Positions 36,884 to 43,131 of a DNA stretch of 64,000 bases are shown here, one piece after another. The notes beneath the pieces were generated by a model. It had not been told where the DNA came from and searched no databases. It saw only the letters and a list, made by a program, of their open reading frames with translations. The position numbers and the translations under genes were made by a program. Source of the DNA: Pedobacter frigiditerrae. GTDB taxonomy: Bacteria > Bacteroidota > Bacteroidia > Sphingobacteriales > Sphingobacteriaceae. The DNA is taken from contig NZ_JAVTSS010000002.1 of NCBI RefSeq assembly GCF_032678705.1, forward strand, positions 682,001 through 746,000. Direction: 5' to 3'. Numbering within the stretch: position 1 is the first letter of the stretch; each line of letters opens with the position of its first letter.

Positions 36884-38431
36884 TTAAATTTTCTCTTTAT
36901 ACTTCAGCTGTAAAGCTTTTAATCGCTCCTTTAAGGTTTTGACTAGTGTTGCTTTTGTTGGATCATCATACAGGTTATGCATTTCCTTTGGATCCTTTTT
37001 CAAGTCGTACAATTCCCAAGTATCAACAGGGTCATAAAAATGAATCAATTTGTATCGCTCTGTTTTAATGCCATAATGCCTGGTTAAACCGAACGACTTT
37101 TCGTAGTAATGATAATAAACCTCTTTGCGCCAGTTTTCATCTTTACCTAAAGTAAGCAGCTTTTTCATTGATACACCCTGCATATCTTCAGGCACTTTGA
37201 TACCACAAAGATCTAACAAAGTTGGTGCAATGTCTAGGTTAAGTACATAAGAACTTGTTTTTTGTCCGCCTTTAAAACCTGCCGGATATTTAATCATCAT
37301 TGGTGTTCTAAATGATTCTGTATACATGAACCGTTTGTCGTACAAGCCATGCTCGCCCAAATAAAAACCTTGATCGGATAGGTAAACCACTATGGTACTT
37401 TCTGATAGGTGTTGGTCTTGCAGGTACTGTAGCACCCTTCCAACATTATCATCCAGCGAGTTAACTACCCTTAGGTAGTCTTCCATGTAACGCTGAAATT
37501 GAAAGCGTACAATTTCATCTTTCGTCTTTAAGGTTTTGAAAATCTCATATTCTCTCTGGTAAGCAGCATCCCAGATTTTACGTTCATCTGGCCTTAAGCG
37601 CTGTATTTCTCTTTGATATTCTGCAGGTGCCCAATCGTTTACTTTGTTTATTTGGCAGGTATCACATGGTATCTTGCTGTCATAACGAATATCCAAATGA
37701 TCCTTCATCGTTACCTGCTGAATTTGCAAGGCCTTTCTACCTTTGTAATCATCATAAAAGTTCGATGGCAGCTTAAATTTCTTATCATTAAACTTTTCTA
37801 AATATTTTATGGGCGGCATTACATTTCTATGCGGCGCCTTATGGTGTAACATCAAAAAAAATGGCGCCTCGTCTTTATTCTTGGTTACCCAATCTAATGC
37901 TAGATCGGTAATTACATCCGTTACGTAACCAGTATAAGCGGTATCCTTTCCATTCTTTTTAAAGCCAGGATTATAGTAATTCCCTTGATCTGGCAAGATA
38001 TTCCAATAGTCGAAACCCGTTGGCGTGCTAAACAAATGCCATTTTCCTACTATCGCAGTGCGATAACCATTTCTCTTAAAAATTTTAGGGAGTGTTTCTT
38101 GTGCACCATTGAAATAAGTGCCATTATCCTTCATTCCGTTGATATGAGAATATTTTCCGGTTAGCAAAACCGCTCTGCTAGGACTACAAACTGAGTTAGT
38201 TACCGCCGCTTCCTTCATTAACATGCCTTCCTTTGCAATTTTATCAATGTTTGGGGTATGAATTAACTTTGAACCATAAGCGCTGACGGCTTGATAGGCG
38301 TGATCATCTGATACAATAACAATCACATTTGGTTTTTTAAGCTGTGCCTTTGCCGTTAACGCCGCGAAGGACATCGATAAAAAAAGAAGAGCGCAAAATT
38401 TTGATAAGAAGACTTTGCTATTTGCGTTCAT
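36884..38431 (-). CDS. Family S1 sulfatase
   Basis: The start at 38431 is preferred over one 18 codons upstream because it gives a normal signal peptide ('FLSKFCALLFLSMSFAALTAKAQ') and leaves room for the promoter. The sulfatase signature CSPSR places the formylglycine-forming Cys at residue 82 ('TNSVCSPSRAVLLTGKY'). Metal ligands are in 'IVIVSDDHAYQAVSAYG' and 'YLSDQGFYLGEHGLYDKR', and a DUF4976-type C-terminus is present. It removes sulfate from a sugar; substrate unknown. A palindrome like that at susC lies 38 bp upstream, predicting co-regulation with the PUL. Confidence 0.92.
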   Translation of the reverse strand: MNANSKVFLSKFCALLFLSMSFAALTAKAQLKKPNVIVIVSDDHAYQAVSAYGSKLIHTPNIDKIAKEGMLMKEAAVTNSVCSPSRAVLLTGKYSHINGMKDNGTYFNGAQETLPKIFKRNGYRTAIVGKWHLFSTPTGFDYWNILPDQGNYYNPGFKKNGKDTAYTGYVTDVITDLALDWVTKNKDEAPFFLMLHHKAPHRNVMPPIKYLEKFNDKKFKLPSNFYDDYKGRKALQIQQVTMKDHLDIRYDSKIPCDTCQINKVNDWAPAEYQREIQRLRPDERKIWDAAYQREYEIFKTLKTKDEIVRFQFQRYMEDYLRVVNSLDDNVGRVLQYLQDQHLSESTIVVYLSDQGFYLGEHGLYDKRFMYTESFRTPMMIKYPAGFKGGQKTSSYVLNLDIAPTLLDLCGIKVPEDMQGVSMKKLLTLGKDENWRKEVYYHYYEKSFGLTRHYGIKTERYKLIHFYDPVDTWELYDLKKDPKEMHNLYDDPTKATLVKTLKERLKALQLKYKEKI

Positions 38432-38468
38432 GTGATTAACTCTACAAAATTTAATTAAACTTTGATAA

Positions 38469-38482
38469 TATGTCTGTACATA
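38469..38482. promoter_or_regulatory. Predicted GntR operator upstream of the sulfatase operon
   Basis: TATGTCTGTACATA, half-sites TATGT/ACATA with a 4-nt spacer; 13 of 14 bases match the reverse complement of the susC-side site. It lies directly downstream of the -7 box (38483-38490, minus strand), i.e. over the expected transcription start. Confidence 0.7.
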
Positions 38483-38513
38483 CAAATATATTTATTTAAG
38501 CTTATTTTGCAAA
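38483..38513 (-). promoter_or_regulatory. Sulfatase operon promoter
   Basis: On the minus strand: TTTG (complement of 38510-38513), 19-nt spacer, TATATTTG (complement of 38483-38490). Same spacing and consensus as the susC promoter. Confidence 0.7.
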
Positions 38514-38608
38514 TTTTTAGAGAATAATATGAACATACTAATCTTATGTTTGAACCTGTGTTCGATAGGCCTGTATTGGCCCAGAATTTTCTAATGATAA
38601 AGTCTATG

Positions 38609-38962
38609 CTATCTTTCTTGTCTTAACTTATCGCGATGCATGGTTCCCCAATCCGCTAAAGCGTGTAATACATTGCTTAGGCTTCCTGCATATTCGGTCA
38701 ATTGATATTCTACCACTACAGGTGTTAACTGATGGTGAACTACCCTTTTAACAAAGCCATTTAATTCCAATTCTTTCAGCTCTGCAGAAAGCACTCGAGC
38801 AGAAATGCCAACAACGGTTCTTTGTATTTCATTAAATCGTTTGCTTCCATCTCTCAAGCTTGAAATCACCCTCAGCTTCCATTTTCCGCCAATTACATAT
38901 AAGGCATCACCGATGGGATTTAGAAAGGCATTACAACCCTCTGCTGTTTCTTCTTTTTCCAT
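38609..38962 (-). CDS. HxlR-family transcriptional regulator
   Basis: A 117-residue winged-helix protein: 'IGGKWKLRVISSLRDGSKRF', 'ISARVLSAELKELELNGFVKRVV', 'VVEYQLTEYAGSLSNVL' are HxlR signatures. Cys10 lies just before the DNA-binding domain, as in redox or quinone-sensing members such as YodB. It is divergent from an azoreductase gene, the same arrangement known from YodB/azoR1 in Bacillus, so repression of the neighbour under non-stress conditions is likely. Confidence 0.9.
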   Translation of the reverse strand: MEKEETAEGCNAFLNPIGDALYVIGGKWKLRVISSLRDGSKRFNEIQRTVVGISARVLSAELKELELNGFVKRVVHHQLTPVVVEYQLTEYAGSLSNVLHALADWGTMHRDKLRQER

Positions 38963-38984
38963 AACAAACTGACTATCATAATAC

Positions 38985-39016
38985 TATACAAAATATTACC
39001 ACTAACCTTTTGTATA
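38985..39016. promoter_or_regulatory. Inverted repeat in the hxlR/azoR intergenic region
   Basis: TATACAAAA (38985-38993) and TTTTGTATA (39008-39016) are perfect inverted arms, 14-nt spacer, with TACTA-like flanks. Likely HxlR binding site. A TAGATTTG box (39045-39052) is a candidate -7 for the azoreductase gene. Confidence 0.5.
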
Positions 39017-39074
39017 CTACTAACATTTTATAACCAAATGTAAATAGATTTGTCGACATAAATTATATAAAACG

Positions 39075-39677
39075 ATGAAAAAGATATTACACATTATTTC
39101 TAGCCCCAGAGGAGCGGCCTCTTATACCATCAGATTAGGAAATGCCATTATAGAAAAACTTCAATTGGCCTATGCCGATAGTACTGTTAAGGAATTTAGC
39201 TTAGTTGAAGAGCGTTTCCCACATTTGGAAGAAGCACATTTAAATGCTTTTTTTGCTCCTGTAGAAAATAGGACACAAGAAAACTTAATTGCCATTGAAC
39301 ACTCTGATGAGGCGATCGCCGAAATTATGGAAGCAGACATTATTGTATTGGGTGTGCCTCTTTATAACTTCAGCGTGCCCTCTAACTTAAAAGCTTGGAT
39401 AGATCACATCAGTAGAGTTGGTGTAACCTTCAAATACGATCAAAATGGCCCAGAGGGATTAATTAAAAACAAGAAGCTTTACATTGCTTTTTCGGCTGGA
39501 GGGGTTTATTCTGAAGGACCGATGGCTAGTTATGACAATGCGGTTCCTTATCTAAAATCAGTTTTTGGCTTTTTAGGCATAACCGACATTACTGTTGTTC
39601 GCGTAGAAGGCACTAACATCCCAGGGATTCAGGATAACGCTTTAGCAAAAGGCATTGAAAGTATTGTGGTTAATTAA
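39075..39677 (+). CDS. FMN-dependent NADH-azoreductase (AzoR family)
   Basis: A 200-residue flavodoxin-fold quinone reductase/azoreductase. N-terminal 'ILHIISSPRGAASYTIRLGN' is the FMN phosphate loop; 'ADIIVLGVPLYNFSVPSNLKAWIDHISRVGVTF' region and 'KKLYIAFSAGGVYSEG' are AzoR signatures. It reduces quinones and azo dyes by two-electron transfer from NADH. Divergent from the HxlR gene, which probably controls it. A terminator follows the stop by ~20 bp. Confidence 0.92.
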   Translation: MKKILHIISSPRGAASYTIRLGNAIIEKLQLAYADSTVKEFSLVEERFPHLEEAHLNAFFAPVENRTQENLIAIEHSDEAIAEIMEADIIVLGVPLYNFSVPSNLKAWIDHISRVGVTFKYDQNGPEGLIKNKKLYIAFSAGGVYSEGPMASYDNAVPYLKSVFGFLGITDITVVRVEGTNIPGIQDNALAKGIESIVVN

Positions 39678-39698
39678 ATCTAATATTGGACAATAAAG

Positions 39699-39733
39699 AA
39701 AGAGCGTAGAACAATTCAGTTTTTGCGCTCTTT
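39699..39733 (+). terminator. Terminator after the azoreductase gene
   Basis: Arms AAAGAGCG (39699-39706) and CGCTCTTT (39726-39733) with a 19-nt loop, followed by a T-rich tail. The preceding CAATAAA and following TTATTG extend the symmetry. Confidence 0.7.
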
Positions 39734-39870
39734 TATTGTTATTTCATTCCTCATCGATATCATTTCGCTTATCGCTTATAGCTGGATATGAGTAACATCG
39801 CATCAGCGTCGTGTCTAGTCCGTCTTTTCTTCGGCAAAACGTGGAATTCGAGGGTGTTCCCCTGCAACAA

Positions 39871-39958
39871 AACACGAAGCCAACACGAACTTGGCACGAA
39901 CTCTTCTCGAACTAGACTGGGAGCAAACTCGAACTCAAGTCGCTATAAGGTCGCTATA
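39871..39958. repeat. 11-bp-phased repeat array, eight units
   Basis: Cutting the sequence every 11 bases from 39871 gives AACACGAAGCC, AACACGAACTT, GGCACGAACTC, TTCTCGAACTA, GACTGGGAGCA, AACTCGAACTC, AAGTCGCTATA, AGGTCGCTATA. The CACGA/CTCGA/GTCGC core stays in phase over 88 bp; only unit 5 is off. It lies between the azoreductase terminator and the receiver gene, in a 309-bp gap that otherwise holds no gene I trust. A weak 63-codon frame runs through it but is explained by the repeat. Confidence 0.75.
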
Positions 39959-39986
39959 ACTATAATTTTGTGTTTTTGAAAGCTAC

Positions 39987-40349
39987 TTAATTTACCAAGG
40001 ACTTTACTAGGATTGTACATTGGTCTAGATCGAATGGTTTTTGTAAAAATCCATCCTGACAAACATCATCGCTTAAGATGGTTTCGTAGTCCATTACTCC
40101 CGAAATTAAAACGATTGGAATAGCTTGTGTTTTGTGCATTGATTTAAGCAAGTTACAGATATACCTACCATCATTGTCGTTTAGAAAAACATCCAATAGG
40201 ATTATATCTGGTTGAAATTCATCAATTGCAGTGAATATGCCCTTATGGGTATTCATTGTTTTCACTTCGTATCCTTCTTCTTCAAACAGCATCGTCATTG
40301 GCTCAATGCTTAAGGGCTGATCGTCAACTATTAAGATTCTCTTTTTCAT
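39987..40349 (-). CDS. Single-domain response regulator
   Basis: A 120-residue CheY-like receiver: acidic pair in 'ILIVDDQPLS' (Asp9/Asp10), phosphoacceptor Asp53 ('IILLDVFLND'), Ser83 ('VLISG') and Lys104 ('LQKPF'). No output domain. It would act as a phosphorelay intermediate or through protein contacts. No histidine kinase is adjacent, so its partner is encoded elsewhere. Such lone receivers are common in Sphingobacteriaceae. Confidence 0.92.
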   Translation of the reverse strand: MKKRILIVDDQPLSIEPMTMLFEEEGYEVKTMNTHKGIFTAIDEFQPDIILLDVFLNDNDGRYICNLLKSMHKTQAIPIVLISGVMDYETILSDDVCQDGFLQKPFDLDQCTILVKSLVN

Positions 40350-40771
40350 TTAATTATCAATAAATATAGAGTACTGCCTGTACTTACGCAAACATTATAC
40401 CGCGTAAAAAAAAGATGGCTTTTGTGTGTCATTTGTTACGATTGTTTCGTGATATCTGACTTAAAATATAGCTTTTACACTAGCATTTAGGATTATTGGC
40501 TGTTAAAGCTTACTTTTACAATCTTAGACAAACGAAAGCAAGGCATTTTGAGAGATCAAATAAGCTATTTTGGCTTGGGTCAATAAGCAAATCCAATCAA
40601 TTTTATTCATATCAGCATCTTCAATCTAGATTGTTATATGGCAATTGTAGATGAAAACCTTGATTTAAACTAAACAAAATACAGGCAATCAATCAAAATT
40701 CTAACCTGAGCTTTAAGAATTGGGATAATTGTTAATTCTAGAGGAGACAAAACAAACACGAATACAAAGAT
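40350..40771. other. 422-bp gap without a gene
   Basis: AT-rich, with no reading frame or strong hairpin I can support. It must hold the promoters of the leftward receiver gene and of the rightward small gene at 40772. Confidence 0.5.
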
Positions 40772-41125
40772 ATGATGACACAAATAAACCTTTATTACCC
40801 ACTTTGGAAAAGATACCTTCCAGTATTTGCTATCCAAATTAAAAAGGCAATAACCGAAGAGCAAGAAATTAGCTTCACCAAATCTGATTTACATAGTTTA
40901 GGCAATAGAAACAAGGCTGACTATTCATTCAGTCTGGAATTAGAAAATGGTAAAGTAAAAAATAACATTTCAGCTTCTGCAGTAGCTAGAGATTTATATG
41001 ATGTTTTGCTTAGTAGCCCTAAAATAAAGGATCTATTGCAAGACAATCATTTCAAATTCAGTTTAGGCAAAGCGTATGTATTAAAAATTACTTCACTAAA
41101 AGAAGCAATTATTGATGCAGAGTGA
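40772..41125 (+). CDS. Hypothetical 117-residue protein
   Basis: A soluble protein starting 'MMTQINLYYPLWKRYLPVFA', followed by 'IQIKKAITEEQEISFTKSDL', 'DYSFSLELENGKVKNNISAS' and a C-terminal half with 'AVARDLYDVLLSSPKIKDLL'. It looks like a small alpha/beta cytoplasmic protein; I do not recognise the family. GAGGAGA at 40740-40746 is too far from the ATG (~25 bp) to be a normal ribosome site. It lies upstream of the tRNA-Arg gene on the same strand. Confidence 0.65.
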   Translation: MMTQINLYYPLWKRYLPVFAIQIKKAITEEQEISFTKSDLHSLGNRNKADYSFSLELENGKVKNNISASAVARDLYDVLLSSPKIKDLLQDNHFKFSLGKAYVLKITSLKEAIIDAE

Positions 41126-41159
41126 TAAGATTTATATAAAGTTGAGTTAGATATTTTTA

Positions 41160-41167
41160 TATATTTG
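41160..41167 (+). promoter_or_regulatory. -7 box of tRNA-Arg
   Basis: TATATTTG, ten bases before the tRNA 5' end, matching TAnnTTTG at the distance expected for a transcript starting at or just before the tRNA. Confidence 0.6.
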
Positions 41168-41177
41168 CGACCTGATT

Positions 41178-41249
41178 GGTCCCGTAGTTCAACGGATAGA
41201 ATAGAAGTTTCCTAAACTTTAGATATGAGTTCGATTCTCGTCGGGACCA
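41178..41249 (+). tRNA. tRNA-Arg (anticodon CCU)
   Basis: A 72-nt cloverleaf. Acceptor GGTCCCG pairs with CGGGACC; D-stem GTTC/GAAT; anticodon stem GAAGT/ACTTT with loop TTCCTAA, anticodon CCT reading AGG; T-arm ATGAG-TTCGATT-CTCGT; discriminator A at 41249. CCA is not encoded. The last 20 bases recur, with one change, at 53416-53436, which marks it as a likely integration site. Confidence 0.92.
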
Positions 41250-41272
41250 CTTTAAACATCAACAAAACGTAT

Positions 41273-41305
41273 AAAAGGCTGTAAATTTAATGTTTACGGC
41301 CTTTT
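41273..41305 (+). terminator. Terminator after tRNA-Arg
   Basis: Arms AAAAGGCTGTAAA (41273-41285) and TTTACGGCCTTTT (41293-41305), 13 bp with one T-G pair, 7-nt loop. It differs from the terminator type attached to the tRNA-end copy at 53.4 kb. Confidence 0.8.
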
Positions 41306-41355
41306 GTATTTTACGGACCTACGAAATATCAAAAAACGTAATTCTACTTCGAGCT

Positions 41356-42468
41356 TTAGCCCTTCAGAATTTGAATAAGATCATCATTGATGTAATATAC
41401 CTCTTTTCCGTCTTTAGCGGGGCTCAAGATCTTTGCAGCAACGAGTTCGCCGAAGTATTTGGTCAACGTAGTTCTTGAGGTAATGTCCAATATTTCTCCG
41501 ATGAATTTTGGTTTGATGTAGGGTTGGCTGAAGATCGCCTCATTGACCTCCTTGTTGTACCATTTAATAGTTGCCTTGCCATGGGCAAGTGTCGCTTCCA
41601 TTTGATTGAGAATACTAGTGATTAATTGATTGGTCAGCTCCGCTGTTTTCTCTGCAGCATCTAACATGTACATCACCCATGGCTTCCATGCACCACGTTG
41701 GGTAACCCCGCTCAGGTGGTGGTAATAGTCGTCCTTGTTGATCATAATGTATTTGGAAAGATAGAGTACCGGTTGGCCTAATAGCCCTTTGTTTACCAGG
41801 TATAAAAGATTCAAAATTCTACCTGTTCTTCCGTTTCCATCTGAAAATGGATGTATGGCTTCAAACTGATAATGGGCAATGCACATTTTGATCAGTGGGT
41901 CGGTAGTGTATTTCTTATCGTCATTTAGGTACTCGATCAGATTTTCCATCTTGGCTTCTATGATGCCCGCGCCTCTTGGAGGAGTATATATTACCTCGCC
42001 CGTTCTGAATTCACTTTGTCCGCGTCTAATCACCGTAAGGGTCTGTGGTGGCCTTATTCCAGCTGTAGAGTTCTTAATCTGTCTAAAGGTGCTAATGATA
42101 CTATCCATGTCCATCTTCCCTTTTTCTTGGGTGATGTTGTATCCTTCCCATAATGCCTCCCGATAGCGAAGTACCTCCTTGGTAGCTGGTTTTATATTTT
42201 CTTCCCGAATAGTTTCTGACACTGCCTTGTAGAGTTCATCTTCGGTGGTAAATATGTTCTCGATTGCTGTAGAGGTTTGTGCCTCTTGAAGTGCAATGGT
42301 ATTGATGAGCATGGTAGGGTTTGGAAGCCTATGGATACTGGAATTTGTAGTCGCCAAAGAACGGGAAGCAGTGACGAGTTTCTTCATCACTTCCACATCT
42401 TCTTCCATATTTTTAAGTGGAGGCAGAAATGGAAGATCGTTGAAAGGTTGTGTTCTATCGTATGGCAT
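41356..42468 (-). CDS. Fic-family protein with N-terminal inhibitory motif
   Basis: A 370-residue cytoplasmic protein. The Fic core motif HPFSDGNGRTGR (residues 206-217) is complete, so AMP transfer from ATP to a protein Ser/Thr/Tyr is expected. The inhibitory motif S-x-x-x-E-N is at residues 66-71 ('STAIEN'), before the Fic core: a class II, self-inhibited enzyme. A C-terminal winged-helix-like domain ('ITSRTTLTKYFGELVAAKIL') may bind DNA. It stands alone inside the putative island, with strong palindromes upstream of its ATG that could allow autoregulation. Its target is unknown. Confidence 0.92.
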   Translation of the reverse strand: MPYDRTQPFNDLPFLPPLKNMEEDVEVMKKLVTASRSLATTNSSIHRLPNPTMLINTIALQEAQTSTAIENIFTTEDELYKAVSETIREENIKPATKEVLRYREALWEGYNITQEKGKMDMDSIISTFRQIKNSTAGIRPPQTLTVIRRGQSEFRTGEVIYTPPRGAGIIEAKMENLIEYLNDDKKYTTDPLIKMCIAHYQFEAIHPFSDGNGRTGRILNLLYLVNKGLLGQPVLYLSKYIMINKDDYYHHLSGVTQRGAWKPWVMYMLDAAEKTAELTNQLITSILNQMEATLAHGKATIKWYNKEVNEAIFSQPYIKPKFIGEILDITSRTTLTKYFGELVAAKILSPAKDGKEVYYINDDLIQILKG

Positions 42469-42520
42469 ATGTTCAGTTTTTCGATGATATTGAACTTATA
42501 AACAAATATACGCATAGTGG

Positions 42521-42640
42521 TTGGACATATAAGCACAACATGTTCATTTTTTAAAAAAAAATGAACATGTTGTGAAAAAGGATAAGTAAATGAACATAAA
42601 ACCATCATCTGTTCATTTATTTTATAAAATTGGACATATA
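42521..42640. promoter_or_regulatory. Palindrome cluster upstream of the Fic gene
   Basis: A perfect 19-bp inverted repeat with a 3-nt loop spans 42534-42574; its half-site is ACATGTTCATTT. A second inverted pair, AAATGAACA (42588-42596) and TGTTCATTT (42610-42618), follows. Direct repeats TTGGACATATA flank both (42521-42531, 42630-42640). The spacing suggests multiple operator sites for one regulator, or a small mobile palindrome; the first reading is favoured because the half-site also occurs singly next to the start codon. Confidence 0.6.
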
Positions 42641-42732
42641 GGTACGAACGGTTTATGAAACATTACAATACTAAAAAAGTTTGAAATCCGTCTCGCCAAG
42701 ATATTTGAAACCCGTCTTCATGGCCAAGAATC

Positions 42733-43086
42733 TTAACAATCAGTTGCAAATCTTCCAAAAAACAGTTTGAAATCGGCGTCGCCGAGACCACAAACAAAAG
42801 CCACAAATCGGTGGCTTTCTTTCAGCTCATCCTCAATACTATGGATAATGGAAGCAAAAAAATGAGCTTCAATGCTAGGGACAATTATCCCAATGATGAA
42901 TGTTTTGCCAGATTTAAGTGCAGAAGCCAATTTATTAGGCCTGTAATCAAGTTTGGCAGCCATATCAATTACTGTTTTTCGAGTACTCTCACTAGTTCCA
43001 GGAAAATCTCTTAATGCCCTCGAAACAGTTGAAACAGTTATGCCTAACGCACTTGCAATATCGTATATGGTAGTTAGCTTTTTCAA
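42733..43086 (-). pseudogene. LacI-family regulator, truncated at a repeat
   Basis: Residues 1-58 are a full LacI HTH and hinge ('TIYDIASALGITVSTVSRAL', 'YRPNKLASALKSGKT'), followed by the start of the ligand domain ('IGIIVPSIEAHFFASIIHSI'). Homology stops at residue 90 (base 42817), exactly where a copy of the tRNA-terminator repeat begins; the last 27 residues are encoded by that repeat and flanking DNA. The ligand-binding domain is gone, so it is probably non-functional. It lies 45 bp downstream of the GH43 gene and was probably that cluster's regulator. Confidence 0.8.
42786..42818. repeat. Copy of the tRNA-associated terminator repeat
   Basis: GACCACAAACAAAAGCCAC then AAATCGGTGGCTTT matches 53431-53464 with one missing base. 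It contains the hairpin AGCCAC/GTGGCT. Its right edge is the breakpoint of the LacI gene. Confidence 0.8.
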
Positions 43087-43131
43087 TTTCGATGAGGTTA
43101 TTTAATGGTATTCCGTTAATATGCTAAGCAT

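Noticed and set aside
38522..38555. TATGAACATA and TATGTTTGAACCTG near the sulfatase promoter as extra operators
   Set aside because: Neither keeps both half-sites with the 4-nt spacer; similarity is no better than expected in AT-rich DNA.
39871..39958. Possible CRISPR array
   Set aside because: Units are 11 bp without spacers and no cas gene is near.
39788..39979. Plus-strand 63-codon frame
   Set aside because: It runs through the 11-bp-phased repeat and a terminator-side region; its sequence is explained by the repeat.
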